A DNA stretch of 64,000 nucleotides, taken from NCBI RefSeq assembly GCF_033971885.1, contig NZ_JALBUS010000001.1, forward strand, positions 153,629-217,628, given 5' to 3'. This document shows positions 42,370 through 50,499 of the stretch, in pieces; within the stretch, counting starts at the first letter, position 1; each line of letters begins with the position of its first letter. Both the position numbers and the translations under genes were made by a program. This DNA is from Absicoccus intestinalis (lineage in GTDB: Bacteria > Bacillota_I > Bacilli_A > Erysipelotrichales > Erysipelotrichaceae). The notes beneath the pieces are model-generated. The model was not told where the DNA came from, ran no database searches, and saw only the letters and a program-made list of their open reading frames with translations.

Positions 42370-42581
42370 TCATTCAAAGATTATGGATTTATCCGTCAAG
42401 TGGTTTTACATGTCTTGCAAATGTTCTTCCTGGTTGTGGGTACATTGGCCCATGCCTCGAAACAAAACGAGGTCCTTACGTATGGTTTGGATTTATTGGC
42501 CATGGATAGAAGGCTTTGTTTGAAGAATTGTCGTATAAATCGGAGTAGAGAGATGGACCAATGGGTCTGTCTCTTTTTTAA
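42370..42581 (+). ncRNA. Candidate structured RNA, 6S-like shape
   Basis: There is no convincing gene here. On the plus strand the two halves pair as one long imperfect hairpin: GATTTAT with ATAAATC (42386-42392 with 42535-42541), TCTT with AAGA further in, and an apical stem CCTCG/CGAGG (42455-42459 with 42468-42472). It ends in a terminator: AGAGA..GACC/GGTC..TCTCT (42548-42574), then six U. A long stem with internal bulges of about 175 nt suits 6S RNA (ssrS), but no consensus is matched by eye, so this is tentative. Confidence 0.35.
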
Positions 42582-42586
42582 ATCCA

Positions 42587-42635
42587 CAAAATCGTTCATT
42601 TTATTTTGGCTATTTTCCGCAAAATCGTTCATTTT
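42587..42635. repeat. Short direct repeat
   Basis: CAAAATCGTTCATTTT occurs at 42587-42602 and again at 42620-42635, exactly 33 bp apart and on the same face of the helix. It lies between two terminators facing each other and belongs to no gene. Confidence 0.7.
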
Positions 42636-42687
42636 TTCTGTAAGTTGGCAAAAGACCATCAATTTACGTATATTTCGAAAGATAATG

Positions 42688-42715
42688 AAAAACTCCTTTC
42701 CATCTTGGAAAGGAG
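42688..42715 (-). terminator. Terminator of the DAHP synthase/dehydrogenase operon
   Basis: Perfect stem CTCCTTTCC/GGAAAGGAG (42693-42701 with 42707-42715), 5-nt loop, five-U tract (42688-42692) on the minus strand. Confidence 0.85.
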
Positions 42716-42726
42716 CCATATACGAT

Positions 42727-43602
42727 TTATTTCTTATATAAGGCATTGTATAATGCGGCTAATTTTTGGTCTCGTTCTTGTGTCTTCTTTTGATCCAAAT
42801 CATCGGGATAATCATAGAAACCCGCTTTGGTCTTGATACCATAGCGACCTTTTTCATAATTTTCCGCTAAGATCTTTGGTACATCATGCGAATCACAAAG
42901 ATCCGGGATCAAGTATTCACTGATGTGATAAAAGGTGTCTAGCCCACCAAAATCCAAGGTTTCCAAAGGGCCTAGACAAGCCCAGCGAAAGCCCAGTCCG
43001 TATTTCATCAAATCATCGGCGCCTTCTTTTGAAACGATACCGCGATCAACAAGATCTAAAACTTCGCGGACCACGGCCAATTGTACCCGATTGGCAGCAA
43101 AGCCTAAGACATCCTTATTGACCATGACTGGCTTTTTATCCAGGGATAATGCCACATCATAGATGGTTTGCGCAATCGTATCCGTTGTCTGATCACCTTT
43201 GATGATCTCAATCAAAGGAATGATGGTTGGTGGATTGAACCAATGAAAGCCAATAAAACGTTCCGGATGGCTGATACCTTTACTTAAAGCATTGATGGAT
43301 AGACCCGATGTATTGGTGGCTACAATGGTCGTATCCTGGATATGTTTGGATAGTTCTTGATAGAAGGCCAATTTGACATCCATGTCTTCTTTGACATTTT
43401 CAACGATCAGATCCATGGCATAGAGATCATCCCATGAAGTTGTATACACGATGGCATCGCGTACCGAGGGATCGATTTGTGTCTTCGCTTTTTCTAAAGT
43501 TGGCAGACGATGATTGTATAAAGTAACGGTATAGCCACTTTTCGCAAAAATCTCGGCCATGGAATGACCCATGGTGCCAGCACCACAAATGCCCACTTGC
43601 AT
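42727..43602 (-). CDS. 3-hydroxyacyl-CoA dehydrogenase family protein
   Basis: A 291-aa NAD-dependent dehydrogenase of the 3-hydroxybutyryl-CoA/hydroxyacyl-CoA family: GAGTMGHSMAEIFA (7-20), the catalytic region NTSGLSINAL with FHWFNPP, and C-terminal helical domain with LGFAANRVQLA. The length is that of single-domain Hbd. However, no crotonase, thiolase or acyl-CoA dehydrogenase is nearby; instead it overlaps a DAHP synthase gene by one base (TAATG). Its substrate may therefore differ from hydroxybutyryl-CoA. Confidence 0.87.
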   Translation of the reverse strand: MQVGICGAGTMGHSMAEIFAKSGYTVTLYNHRLPTLEKAKTQIDPSVRDAIVYTTSWDDLYAMDLIVENVKEDMDVKLAFYQELSKHIQDTTIVATNTSGLSINALSKGISHPERFIGFHWFNPPTIIPLIEIIKGDQTTDTIAQTIYDVALSLDKKPVMVNKDVLGFAANRVQLAVVREVLDLVDRGIVSKEGADDLMKYGLGFRWACLGPLETLDFGGLDTFYHISEYLIPDLCDSHDVPKILAENYEKGRYGIKTKAGFYDYPDDLDQKKTQERDQKLAALYNALYKK

Positions 43603-44630
43603 TATAAGGCCTCCGCAATTTCGTAGATCAATTGTTCACTTTCATCCCAGCCAAGGCAAGCATCTGTGATGGATTTTCCATAGATGCCATCGCCAATATG
43701 TTGATTGCCTGGTACTAAATACGATTCGATCATCAAGCCTTTGACCATTTTATGAATGTCGGTGGAATATTTACGACTATTCAACACTTCGCGGGCAATG
43801 CGGATTTGTTGACGATATTGTTTGCCAGAATTGGAATGGTTGCAGTCCACGATGCAGGCTGGATTTTCCAAATCCCGTTTGGCATACATATCGCATAAAC
43901 GCATCAAATCTTCATAGTGATAGTTTGGAATGTTGTTGCCATGTTTATTATTGCCTCCACGCAAGATCGCATGCGTCAAAGGATTGCCTTTGGTCTTGAC
44001 TTCCCAGCCACGATAAATAAATTCTTGTTCCGCTTGTGCGGCTTCAATGGAATTCAACATGACATTAAAATCGCCGCTGGTTGGATTTTTCATACCACAA
44101 GGGCCATCCACGCCCGAAGCTACCAAGCGGTGTTCCTGATTTTCCACACTACGGGCTCCCACGGCATTATACGATACGATATCACTCATATACCAATGAT
44201 TGGATGGATACAACATTTCATCGGCAGTAATGAATCCCGTTTGTTCAATGACGTGCATATGCATCTTACGAATGGCAATCAAACCAGCCATCAAATCCGG
44301 TCCCTTTTCGGGATCTGGTTGATGCAACATGCCCTTATATCCTTTTCCGGTCGTACGTGGTTTATTGGTATAAACACGAGGGACGATAAAGATCTTATCT
44401 TTGACTTTATCTTGCACATCTTTCAATCGCGATACATAATCCAACAAAGCGGCTTCGTTGTCCGCCGAACAAGGCCCAATGATCAATACAAAACGATCAT
44501 CTTTGCCACGAAAGATATTCGCTAATTCTTTATCTTTTTCTTCTTTGATAGCCCTCGCCTTTTCGGATAAAGGATAGGCCTCTTTTACTTCTTTTGGGAT
44601 TGGTAAATGCTTAACAAATGTGAAACTCAT
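43602..44630 (-). CDS. 3-deoxy-7-phosphoheptulonate (DAHP) synthase, class I
   Basis: First step of the shikimate pathway, from erythrose 4-phosphate and phosphoenolpyruvate. The 342-aa AroFGH-type protein has LIIGPCSADNEAAL, RVYTNKPRTTGKGYKG, GARSVENQEHR and VDCNHSNSGKQ. The ATG at 44630 has GAGGA six bases upstream; the open frame to 44708 lies over the promoter. I cannot tell which feedback type it is. It is followed directly by the hydroxyacyl-CoA dehydrogenase gene; other aro genes are not in the window. Confidence 0.94.
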   Translation of the reverse strand: MSFTFVKHLPIPKEVKEAYPLSEKARAIKEEKDKELANIFRGKDDRFVLIIGPCSADNEAALLDYVSRLKDVQDKVKDKIFIVPRVYTNKPRTTGKGYKGMLHQPDPEKGPDLMAGLIAIRKMHMHVIEQTGFITADEMLYPSNHWYMSDIVSYNAVGARSVENQEHRLVASGVDGPCGMKNPTSGDFNVMLNSIEAAQAEQEFIYRGWEVKTKGNPLTHAILRGGNNKHGNNIPNYHYEDLMRLCDMYAKRDLENPACIVDCNHSNSGKQYRQQIRIAREVLNSRKYSTDIHKMVKGLMIESYLVPGNQHIGDGIYGKSITDACLGWDESEQLIYEIAEAL

Positions 44631-44654
44631 ATAGATTCCTCTTTCTATGTTTCG

Positions 44655-44684
44655 ATTATAGACCAGTTTCGCAAGCTTTGCCAA
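44655..44684 (-). promoter_or_regulatory. Promoter of the DAHP synthase gene
   Basis: Minus strand -35 TTGGCA (44679-44684), 18-bp spacer, -10 TATAAT (44655-44660), 25 bp before the ATG. Confidence 0.65.
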
Positions 44685-44929
44685 TAATTCCATGGTGTAA
44701 GCGTGCACAATATAAAGGAGATATGGGCTCCTTGTTTTTTCAACAAGAGATCATTTTGTAGTAAGAATATACATTTCAATAAAAAGCAAACGTATGTTTT
44801 TCGTTTGCGTATGGCACGATAATGTAAAAAAAGATTGGAAGATGAACGGGGTCCAAAAATGAGGAACCAAAGAAAAAGCGCAGATTTCTCTGCATAAAAA
44901 ATGTCTAACTTTTGGGGAGCACCTCATTC
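44685..44929. other. Gene-free gap with hairpins and IS-end-like remnant
   Basis: No gene is supported. A hairpin AAGGAG/CTCCTT with six U (44715-44740, plus strand) looks like an orphan terminator, and GCAAACG/CGTTTGC with U-tract (44781-44808, minus) could terminate the AbiL-like pair. GTCTAACTTTTGGGGAGC (44902-44919) is like IS150-group IS3 ends, suggesting old insertion debris. Confidence 0.45.
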
Positions 44930-45574
44930 CTATATTCTCTTTTTATCTCTTTTTTCGACGATTTCATATACCAATTCATTGACGGTTGTACACGGCCACA
45001 TTTCCGATGGAACTTTTTCCCCACTTTTATCACATTGATGATATTTTATTTTTGCCTGTTCTAATGCCAGTTCTTCATCTCCAAATTGGATGAGTTTATG
45101 ATAAATTGTTTCATCCGATTTTTTATATTCCTGACCAGTCTTCTTTTTATATAACTCACTAAATTTTGTACAACATCCTTTTGAACGCATAATATTTGGT
45201 ATGTTTCCAAAATACCCAAACATCCAAATCTCAAAGCAAGGATTTGACCATCCCACATGAATTCCCATCCGTTGCGCTTTATAAATAATTTGATCAAAAT
45301 TAGGGACTAGGTCTCTATCAAAAATGATCCAAGGATTACAATATTGTGGAGTCAGCTGCCACTGTTCTAAACATTTGTCTAATAAGCTTTTTGTTTCCGT
45401 TTTAACAACTTTGATGACTAATTGATCTTTCAAATCATTGGGTAAACTATTACGCAATCCTCTAAAATAATTTTCTTCCGTAGCTTTGGTGTCTGTTACG
45501 ACAAGATAATATCCCATTTCTGGACTACGATGTGAACGCCTCTTTCTTTTTCCCGTTCTATCCTTTTTTGCCAT
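44930..45574 (-). CDS. RloB-family protein (AbiLii-like)
   Basis: A 214-aa RloB-type protein, a TOPRIM-like fold found in phage-defence genes. Visible: YYLVVTDTKATEENYFRGL near the start, matching the acidic VxxEGxxTE-type motif with Asp/Glu, PWIIFDRDLVPNFDQ, and SNPCFEIWMFGYF, a family hallmark. It overlaps the upstream RloA-type ATPase by 17 bp. In lactococci a matching pair, AbiLi plus AbiLii, aborts phage infection; applying that here is inference. The N-terminal RKRRSHRSP is basic. Confidence 0.82.
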   Translation of the reverse strand: MAKKDRTGKRKRRSHRSPEMGYYLVVTDTKATEENYFRGLRNSLPNDLKDQLVIKVVKTETKSLLDKCLEQWQLTPQYCNPWIIFDRDLVPNFDQIIYKAQRMGIHVGWSNPCFEIWMFGYFGNIPNIMRSKGCCTKFSELYKKKTGQEYKKSDETIYHKLIQFGDEELALEQAKIKYHQCDKSGEKVPSEMWPCTTVNELVYEIVEKRDKKRI

Positions 45575-46832
45575 TTTTATCTCCTATCAACGAATCAATA
45601 GCCGATAACGATGGAATCGCTCCATATTTCCCTAAAAGATAATTTTTTTCATAGTTTTCATCTTTTCGTATATGCGATCCATCTGCATCTAAAAAATCTG
45701 CCAATGAATACAAGGAAGACAATCCATTACTATCCTTATTGGTAAACCAAACTTCATCCCTACGCAATAATTGATTTGATAATTGCCATGTATCGTGTGT
45801 GGTAAAAATCAGTTGTGCATGATTCACATTGATTTTTGGATTTGCAAAGGTCAAAATGAAATTTCGAACAAGAAGCGGATGTAATCGTGCATTTAATTCA
45901 TCGACAAAAAGTACGCTTCCCTTCTCTAATACGGCGTGAAGTTTGGGATATAACGCAAACATTTTCAATGTTCCATCGGATTCATCCGATAAAGGAATCA
46001 TGACAGAATCATCGGAATGGATTCTTTTATGCTTTGCTTCAATGATAAATTGTTCATCCTGTTCATCTTCTTCATTTGGAACTCTTGTTGCCTGAAAGCC
46101 TTTGATTTGATTATCAAAAGAAGAAAAGTATTTCAGAACATCCTTTTGGACCGATGGATCTTCTGTAAAACCTTTTGGTAATGTTCTAGACATAAAAAAA
46201 TTTCTTGCGGGATCGCAAAAATCAGCAAGTTCATTCGATAAAAACCAATCACGTACGAGCTTGCATTTTTCTACTTTTAGCTTTGCACCCAACGAAACAA
46301 CAAGCACTTGCTTTTCTAATGCCAATTCAATATTTTCTCTACTCTTCTTAGGAATACCCGAAAAATCATTTTCTTCTTCTCCCCGATAAAAAACTAATCT
46401 ATATTCCTTTGAAGTTTTCGCTTTCGTATTTAGCCACTCTTCGACTACCCCGTTACTATCTAAAGAAAATCCATAATTATACGTTCGTCCGGACATATCA
46501 TTTGGAAGAGTGAAAAAGACTTCAAAACTTGATTCGCTTTGTTCCGACTCTTCGTCAAATAAAAACGGTTTGGGTCGAACTTCTTCATAATTCACTTCAT
46601 CATCACCATATTGAAAGGAGTATTTTACATAATTGGACATAAAAGCAAATGATTTATACACATTGGATTTACCACTCGCATTCGCTCCATAAATAGCAGC
46701 TACAGGAAGTATCTTTTCTTTGCCAATCGATACAACACTGCTACTAAACTCTGTGATCTTCTCCGCAGACAACGATAAGCTTGCCTCATCTCTAAAGGAT
46801 CGATAGTTTTTAAAATTGAATTCAATTAGCAT
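45558..46832 (-). CDS. RloA/AbiLi-type AAA ATPase
   Basis: A 424-aa ABC/SMC-like ATPase of the RloA/AAA_15-21 group: FNFKNYRSFRDEASLSL, Walker A GANASGKSN (49-57), a long insert, SDESDGTLKMFAL signature, Walker B VLFVDELNARLHP and switch histidine FTTHDTW. ATG at 46832 has GGGAG 7 bp upstream; a TTG-type start at 46868 is not needed. With RloB it makes an AbiL-like abortive-infection module. It shares its end motif (KYGAIPSLSAI) with the 57-kb ATPase. Confidence 0.88.
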   Translation of the reverse strand: MLIEFNFKNYRSFRDEASLSLSAEKITEFSSSVVSIGKEKILPVAAIYGANASGKSNVYKSFAFMSNYVKYSFQYGDDEVNYEEVRPKPFLFDEESEQSESSFEVFFTLPNDMSGRTYNYGFSLDSNGVVEEWLNTKAKTSKEYRLVFYRGEEENDFSGIPKKSRENIELALEKQVLVVSLGAKLKVEKCKLVRDWFLSNELADFCDPARNFFMSRTLPKGFTEDPSVQKDVLKYFSSFDNQIKGFQATRVPNEEDEQDEQFIIEAKHKRIHSDDSVMIPLSDESDGTLKMFALYPKLHAVLEKGSVLFVDELNARLHPLLVRNFILTFANPKINVNHAQLIFTTHDTWQLSNQLLRRDEVWFTNKDSNGLSSLYSLADFLDADGSHIRKDENYEKNYLLGKYGAIPSLSAIDSLIGDKNGKKG

Positions 46833-46957
46833 AGTATTTCTCCCTTTCCGTAGTTTGATGTCAATCACATTATATTCTTAATAAAGAATTATTTTCAATA
46901 TTTAAATGTGAACTTTTCTCATTTAAGTATATATTTTATACAATAATCATTTGTATT

Positions 46958-46990
46958 AAAAAACGCTCTATGGCATTGCCACAGAGCGTT
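46958..46990 (-). terminator. Terminator of the exopolysaccharide regulatory operon
   Basis: Stem AACGCTCT/AGAGCGTT (46962-46969 with 46983-46990) with inner TGGC/GCCA and a minus-strand U-tract (46958-46963). Confidence 0.88.
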
Positions 46991-46993
46991 TTA

Positions 46994-48493
46994 TTAGGAT
47001 TGACTGGCATATGGAGGGTCTTCTCCATGCTCAACCGCTTGAATATTTGTTTTGGCTTCCGAAATACTATTGTCATCGGGGAAGACAACGGATGCATTAT
47101 CGCCCAATTCGTAACAATAGGCTGTTCCGGTCGTTCCATCTAGACTGGTCGTATAGATCTTCCATGAAGCTTGAGAAGAAAGTTGTTCTTTGACAAGGGC
47201 ACTGATATCATCCGTATCCATATTGGTTTGGAAACTATCGGCTAATGTGTTCATGATACCTTGATAGTTCTTTAAAATGGATGGGCTCATAACTTTATTT
47301 AAGATGCCGGTCAGTACGCGCATTTGATTGCGACCGCGCTCTTTATCGCCTTCGGTAAAGCTATAGCGTTCCCGTGCAAAGGCCAAGGCTTGTTCACCAT
47401 TCAATTCAATCGTTCCTTGTTGGAAAGAATAATTGCCGGTCGAAAAACTTTGTGGGTTATTAACGGTAATGCCACCCAATTCATCGACTAAATTACTGAG
47501 CGTGGAGAAACCAACTTTGACGTGGTAGTTGATATCCATATCCATGAATTTTTCAATCGTCATTTCGGTGGTGTCAATGCCATGCAAACCGGTATGCGTC
47601 AACTTATCTTTTTCACCATTGCCACAACCCATGCTGGCTTCACACGTAGTTTCGACATAATAATCACGAGGAATACTTGTCATCAAGACAACATGTGTTT
47701 TCGGATTGACTGTTACCAACATGTCGACATCACTTCGCGATGTTTCATTGATGGAACCACGAGAATCAGATCCACTGATCAATACCGTAAAGGCATCACT
47801 GGTCACATCCGCAGTCGATGAGGTATCGGCTTTTTTCACATAGTACGTATATTTATAAATGGATTTGATTTCACTACGAATGTCTTGGCGACCATCCATT
47901 TCTTCCATGACCGAAAGATTGGAGGCATCGATCATCATACAATCGATTTTTTGGCCTAAAAAGTCGTTAACCAATTCAACACTGGAATCATAAGTCTTGG
48001 TAGTAAATTTGATATCTTTGTCTGCTTTGAGTTGTTTGATGACTTTATTCACATATGTACGTTGGCTGTTTTTTAAGATACCAATGGTTTGTCCATTTAA
48101 GTCTTTTTCACTGTTTAGACTCGAATGCTTAACGGCATACAATTGAATGGTATGGCGATCATAGTTGTCATCGGAAGCAATGCGGTCTAGAGCGCCATTG
48201 GCATTCATCAAATAATACGATCCAAAACAACTTGTTAGGATGAGGACAATACTTAAAATAATGCCAAAAATACGAAAACCTTTACGACTATGTCCTAGAA
48301 CCAAGCCAAATAGAATCGTTAACACAATGAAAATCAATAAAACGATACCAATGATTCCGACCAGCGTATTTGGTAATAGGTTTAATTTTACAATTTGAAA
48401 AAATAAGAATGCGACCACTACAACCATCAAGATGGAAAGGTAGAACGCAGGATTTTTCCAAATGGGTGTTTTTTTCTTTTTCAATGCATTCAT
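46994..48493 (-). CDS. LytR-CpsA-Psr (LCP) family protein
   Basis: LCP enzymes attach teichoic acid or capsule polymers to peptidoglycan at the outer membrane face. The protein has a cytoplasmic Lys-rich start, four membrane helices in the first 140 residues, an accessory domain, then the LCP core FTVLISGSDSRG...SRSDVDMLVTVNP and MTSIPRDYYV with the conserved Arg and Asp residues. The ATG at 48493 abuts AAGGAG with no spacer, so a TTG at 48484 (spacing 9) may be the true start. It is the last gene of the EPS regulatory operon. Confidence 0.88.
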   Translation of the reverse strand: MNALKKKKTPIWKNPAFYLSILMVVVVAFLFFQIVKLNLLPNTLVGIIGIVLLIFIVLTILFGLVLGHSRKGFRIFGIILSIVLILTSCFGSYYLMNANGALDRIASDDNYDRHTIQLYAVKHSSLNSEKDLNGQTIGILKNSQRTYVNKVIKQLKADKDIKFTTKTYDSSVELVNDFLGQKIDCMMIDASNLSVMEEMDGRQDIRSEIKSIYKYTYYVKKADTSSTADVTSDAFTVLISGSDSRGSINETSRSDVDMLVTVNPKTHVVLMTSIPRDYYVETTCEASMGCGNGEKDKLTHTGLHGIDTTEMTIEKFMDMDINYHVKVGFSTLSNLVDELGGITVNNPQSFSTGNYSFQQGTIELNGEQALAFARERYSFTEGDKERGRNQMRVLTGILNKVMSPSILKNYQGIMNTLADSFQTNMDTDDISALVKEQLSSQASWKIYTTSLDGTTGTAYCYELGDNASVVFPDDNSISEAKTNIQAVEHGEDPPYASQS

Positions 48494-48497
48494 CTCC

Positions 48498-49022
48498 TTA
48501 CTGACCGACAATCGTTGATGTGACCGCATTGGTATTCGCATCCACAACGGCTTGGATCGGTGAACCATTATTGGACATGGTCACTGTATATTGACTGCCA
48601 TCTTCACTCAGCGTACATTGAATATCCGTTACATCGGATTGCGATAGGGCCATATTGCTTAAAACCGCATCAATGGCTGCTTGTTGTTTGTCATCAAAAT
48701 TTGTATTCGTTGTTTTTTGTTCGGTCGTTTTTGTTTCACTCTTCGAAGTTTTTCCCGAAACACTTTTATTATATGAACGCGATTGAATATGTCCATTGAG
48801 ACCAATTTTATACGAATAGCTTCCCTTATCGGTCGTGAATTTCACGGTATAATAATCAACGCCTTTTTTTACGGACACATCCGAACATTCTTTACTCTCT
48901 ACATTGGCATCGTCTTGGGCGACTTCCAAGACATCGTTTTTGGAAACGGTGATGCTTTGATTGCCACAACCTACCAAGAATAAAGCACCCATAAATAAAG
49001 GCAACAACACTTTCCCTTTCAT
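48498..49022 (-). CDS. PepSY-like lipoprotein
   Basis: A 174-aa exported protein with signal sequence and lipobox LVGC (acylated Cys about residue 20). Two PepSY-like modules follow: the first has AQDDANVESKECSDVSVKKG then YYTVKFTTDKGSYSYKIGLNGHI, the second begins AIDAVLSNMALSQSDVTDI. They are joined by a Ser/Thr/Lys-rich linker. PepSY domains often act as protease inhibitors or sensors; the partner is unknown. ATG at 49022; the longer frame reads the tyrosine-tail repeat of the kinase gene out of phase. Confidence 0.8.
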   Translation of the reverse strand: MKGKVLLPLFMGALFLVGCGNQSITVSKNDVLEVAQDDANVESKECSDVSVKKGVDYYTVKFTTDKGSYSYKIGLNGHIQSRSYNKSVSGKTSKSETKTTEQKTTNTNFDDKQQAAIDAVLSNMALSQSDVTDIQCTLSEDGSQYTVTMSNNGSPIQAVVDANTNAVTSTIVGQ

Positions 49023-49029
49023 GTTCCTT

Positions 49030-49734
49030 CTATTTCTCCTTATTGTTTTCCCCATAGCCATATCCATAGCCATAGCCATATCGTTTTGAACCAAGATCTT
49101 GTACCTTGGTCAAGATGGTTCCAAATACATTTCCACCTACACGTTGGAGATCATGGATGGCTGCTCGTGCTTTTCGTTTATCGGTATCTTTGGAAGAAAT
49201 CACAAATAAAGTGCCATCCGCCACATTGGAGATAGGAACTGCATCACTGGTTGCCGTCATCGGTGGACAGTCAATGATGATGTAGCCATATTCTTTACGA
49301 GCTTGATTTAAGATTTCACCAAATCGACGTGAATCCAAAACTTCACTCGGATTGGGGACGCGATGACCGGTTGTCATGACCGATAGGCGTTCACCTGTTT
49401 CAAATTTTACCGCTCGAACCGCATCATACGAACGAATGGGTTTATTTGGTTCAAATTCACTGATGATATTGGATAATCCTTTTGAATTACTGATATGCAG
49501 CTGTTTATGAACCGATGGATTTCGTAAATCACAATCCATCAATAAAACATTTTGGTATTTGGCTGCCATGATGCGGGCTAAATTCCGTGCAACCGTTGTT
49601 TTTCCTTCATCTGGAAAGGTACTCACAATATTGATGACTTGCATATGCTCATCCAATTGAGCAAATTCAATATTTGCTCGTAAATTCCGGTAGATTTCAT
49701 CTAAATCAAATTGATTTACTTTTTTTCTTGCCAT
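49030..49734 (-). CDS. cpsD: BY-kinase, CpsD/CapB-type tyrosine kinase
   Basis: Cytoplasmic half of a split bacterial tyrosine kinase that controls polysaccharide polymerisation. The 234-aa protein has Walker A TFPDEGKTTVAR (39-50), Walker A' LLMDCDLRNPS and Walker B IIIDCPP, and ends in the autophosphorylated tyrosine cluster RYGYGYGYGYG. The cluster is coded by five 6-bp repeats (49053-49082). It needs the membrane adaptor at 50500-51219 for activity. CpsB-type phosphatase lies directly upstream. Confidence 0.93.
   Translation of the reverse strand: MARKKVNQFDLDEIYRNLRANIEFAQLDEHMQVINIVSTFPDEGKTTVARNLARIMAAKYQNVLLMDCDLRNPSVHKQLHISNSKGLSNIISEFEPNKPIRSYDAVRAVKFETGERLSVMTTGHRVPNPSEVLDSRRFGEILNQARKEYGYIIIDCPPMTATSDAVPISNVADGTLFVISSKDTDKRKARAAIHDLQRVGGNVFGTILTKVQDLGSKRYGYGYGYGYGENNKEK
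49053..49082. repeat. Hexanucleotide repeat coding the kinase tyrosine tail
   Basis: Five tandem 6-bp units of CATAGC or CATATC form, coding Tyr-Gly on the minus strand. Because the unit is six bases, slippage would change the number of tyrosines without breaking the frame. Confidence 0.75.
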
Positions 49735-49736
49735 GC

Positions 49737-50498
49737 TTATCTCCCAAAGAAGCGAAATCTTCTTTTCTTTATGGTTAAATTGGTTACTGGTTTTCCTTGT
49801 AGGATGGCCAAAGGATTTTGTTCAAACAATAAGTCGGCATTTTCTGAACCAATCCATTTGGAAACACGATCAAAGGCATCGCTTAAACATGCAATGCGAT
49901 GACCTTTGGCTCGATGCGTATCCGTCGCAACGAGATGGCCGACACCTTGTGTCAACAATTCTTTGGCATTCTTTTCCATTTGTTTGCCATGGATCCCCAT
50001 GATGCTTGTACGATTGATTTGTAACACATAGCCTGCTTCTTGCCAGGTATGAATGATTTCCCAATCCAAGCCATGATGAAAATACCTTTCAATATGGGCA
50101 ATGATGGGTTTGTATCCTCGTATATCCAGCTCATATAAAGGATCCATAAAATCCGGCTGTCGATGGATGTCTTTGCGCACATCATATTCCACCAACATAT
50201 AGGATGTATCATTGATGGTGGGATACCATTTCTCATCCAATGCATCAATGAACGCGGAATTCATCATCACTTCAGCGCCAAAATAAATATCGATATCACT
50301 GATGGCTCGTAATTCTTCTTGACGAGCTCGTATCGTATGAAGCCATTGTGCATCCAATTGTCCGGGTACAACATGAGGAGTACTACAAATAGCTTCGATG
50401 CCATCGGCCTTGGCCATGTGTAAAGCTTCCCGTGCATCGGTTTGATTGGGCATGCCATCATCTATGCCCCATGCCACATGCGAATGTAAATCGATCAT
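49737..50498 (-). CDS. cpsB: CpsB/CapC-type PHP-family tyrosine phosphatase
   Basis: Manganese-dependent phosphatase that reverses BY-kinase phosphorylation. The 253-aa PHP protein starts MIDLHSHVAWGIDDG (metal histidines), and has HVVPGQLDA, YFGAEVMMN, PIIAHIERYF and ATDTHRAKGHR with further metal ligands. Operon order Wzz-like - CpsB - CpsD is the usual Gram-positive capsule layout. Confidence 0.93.
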   Translation of the reverse strand: MIDLHSHVAWGIDDGMPNQTDAREALHMAKADGIEAICSTPHVVPGQLDAQWLHTIRARQEELRAISDIDIYFGAEVMMNSAFIDALDEKWYPTINDTSYMLVEYDVRKDIHRQPDFMDPLYELDIRGYKPIIAHIERYFHHGLDWEIIHTWQEAGYVLQINRTSIMGIHGKQMEKNAKELLTQGVGHLVATDTHRAKGHRIACLSDAFDRVSKWIGSENADLLFEQNPLAILQGKPVTNLTIKKRRFRFFGR

Positions 50499-50499
50499 A

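Noticed and set aside
42352..42741. 129-codon open frame on the plus strand
   Set aside because: It runs through a terminator hairpin, the direct repeats and the facing terminator; the composition is not protein-like. The region fits a structured RNA better.
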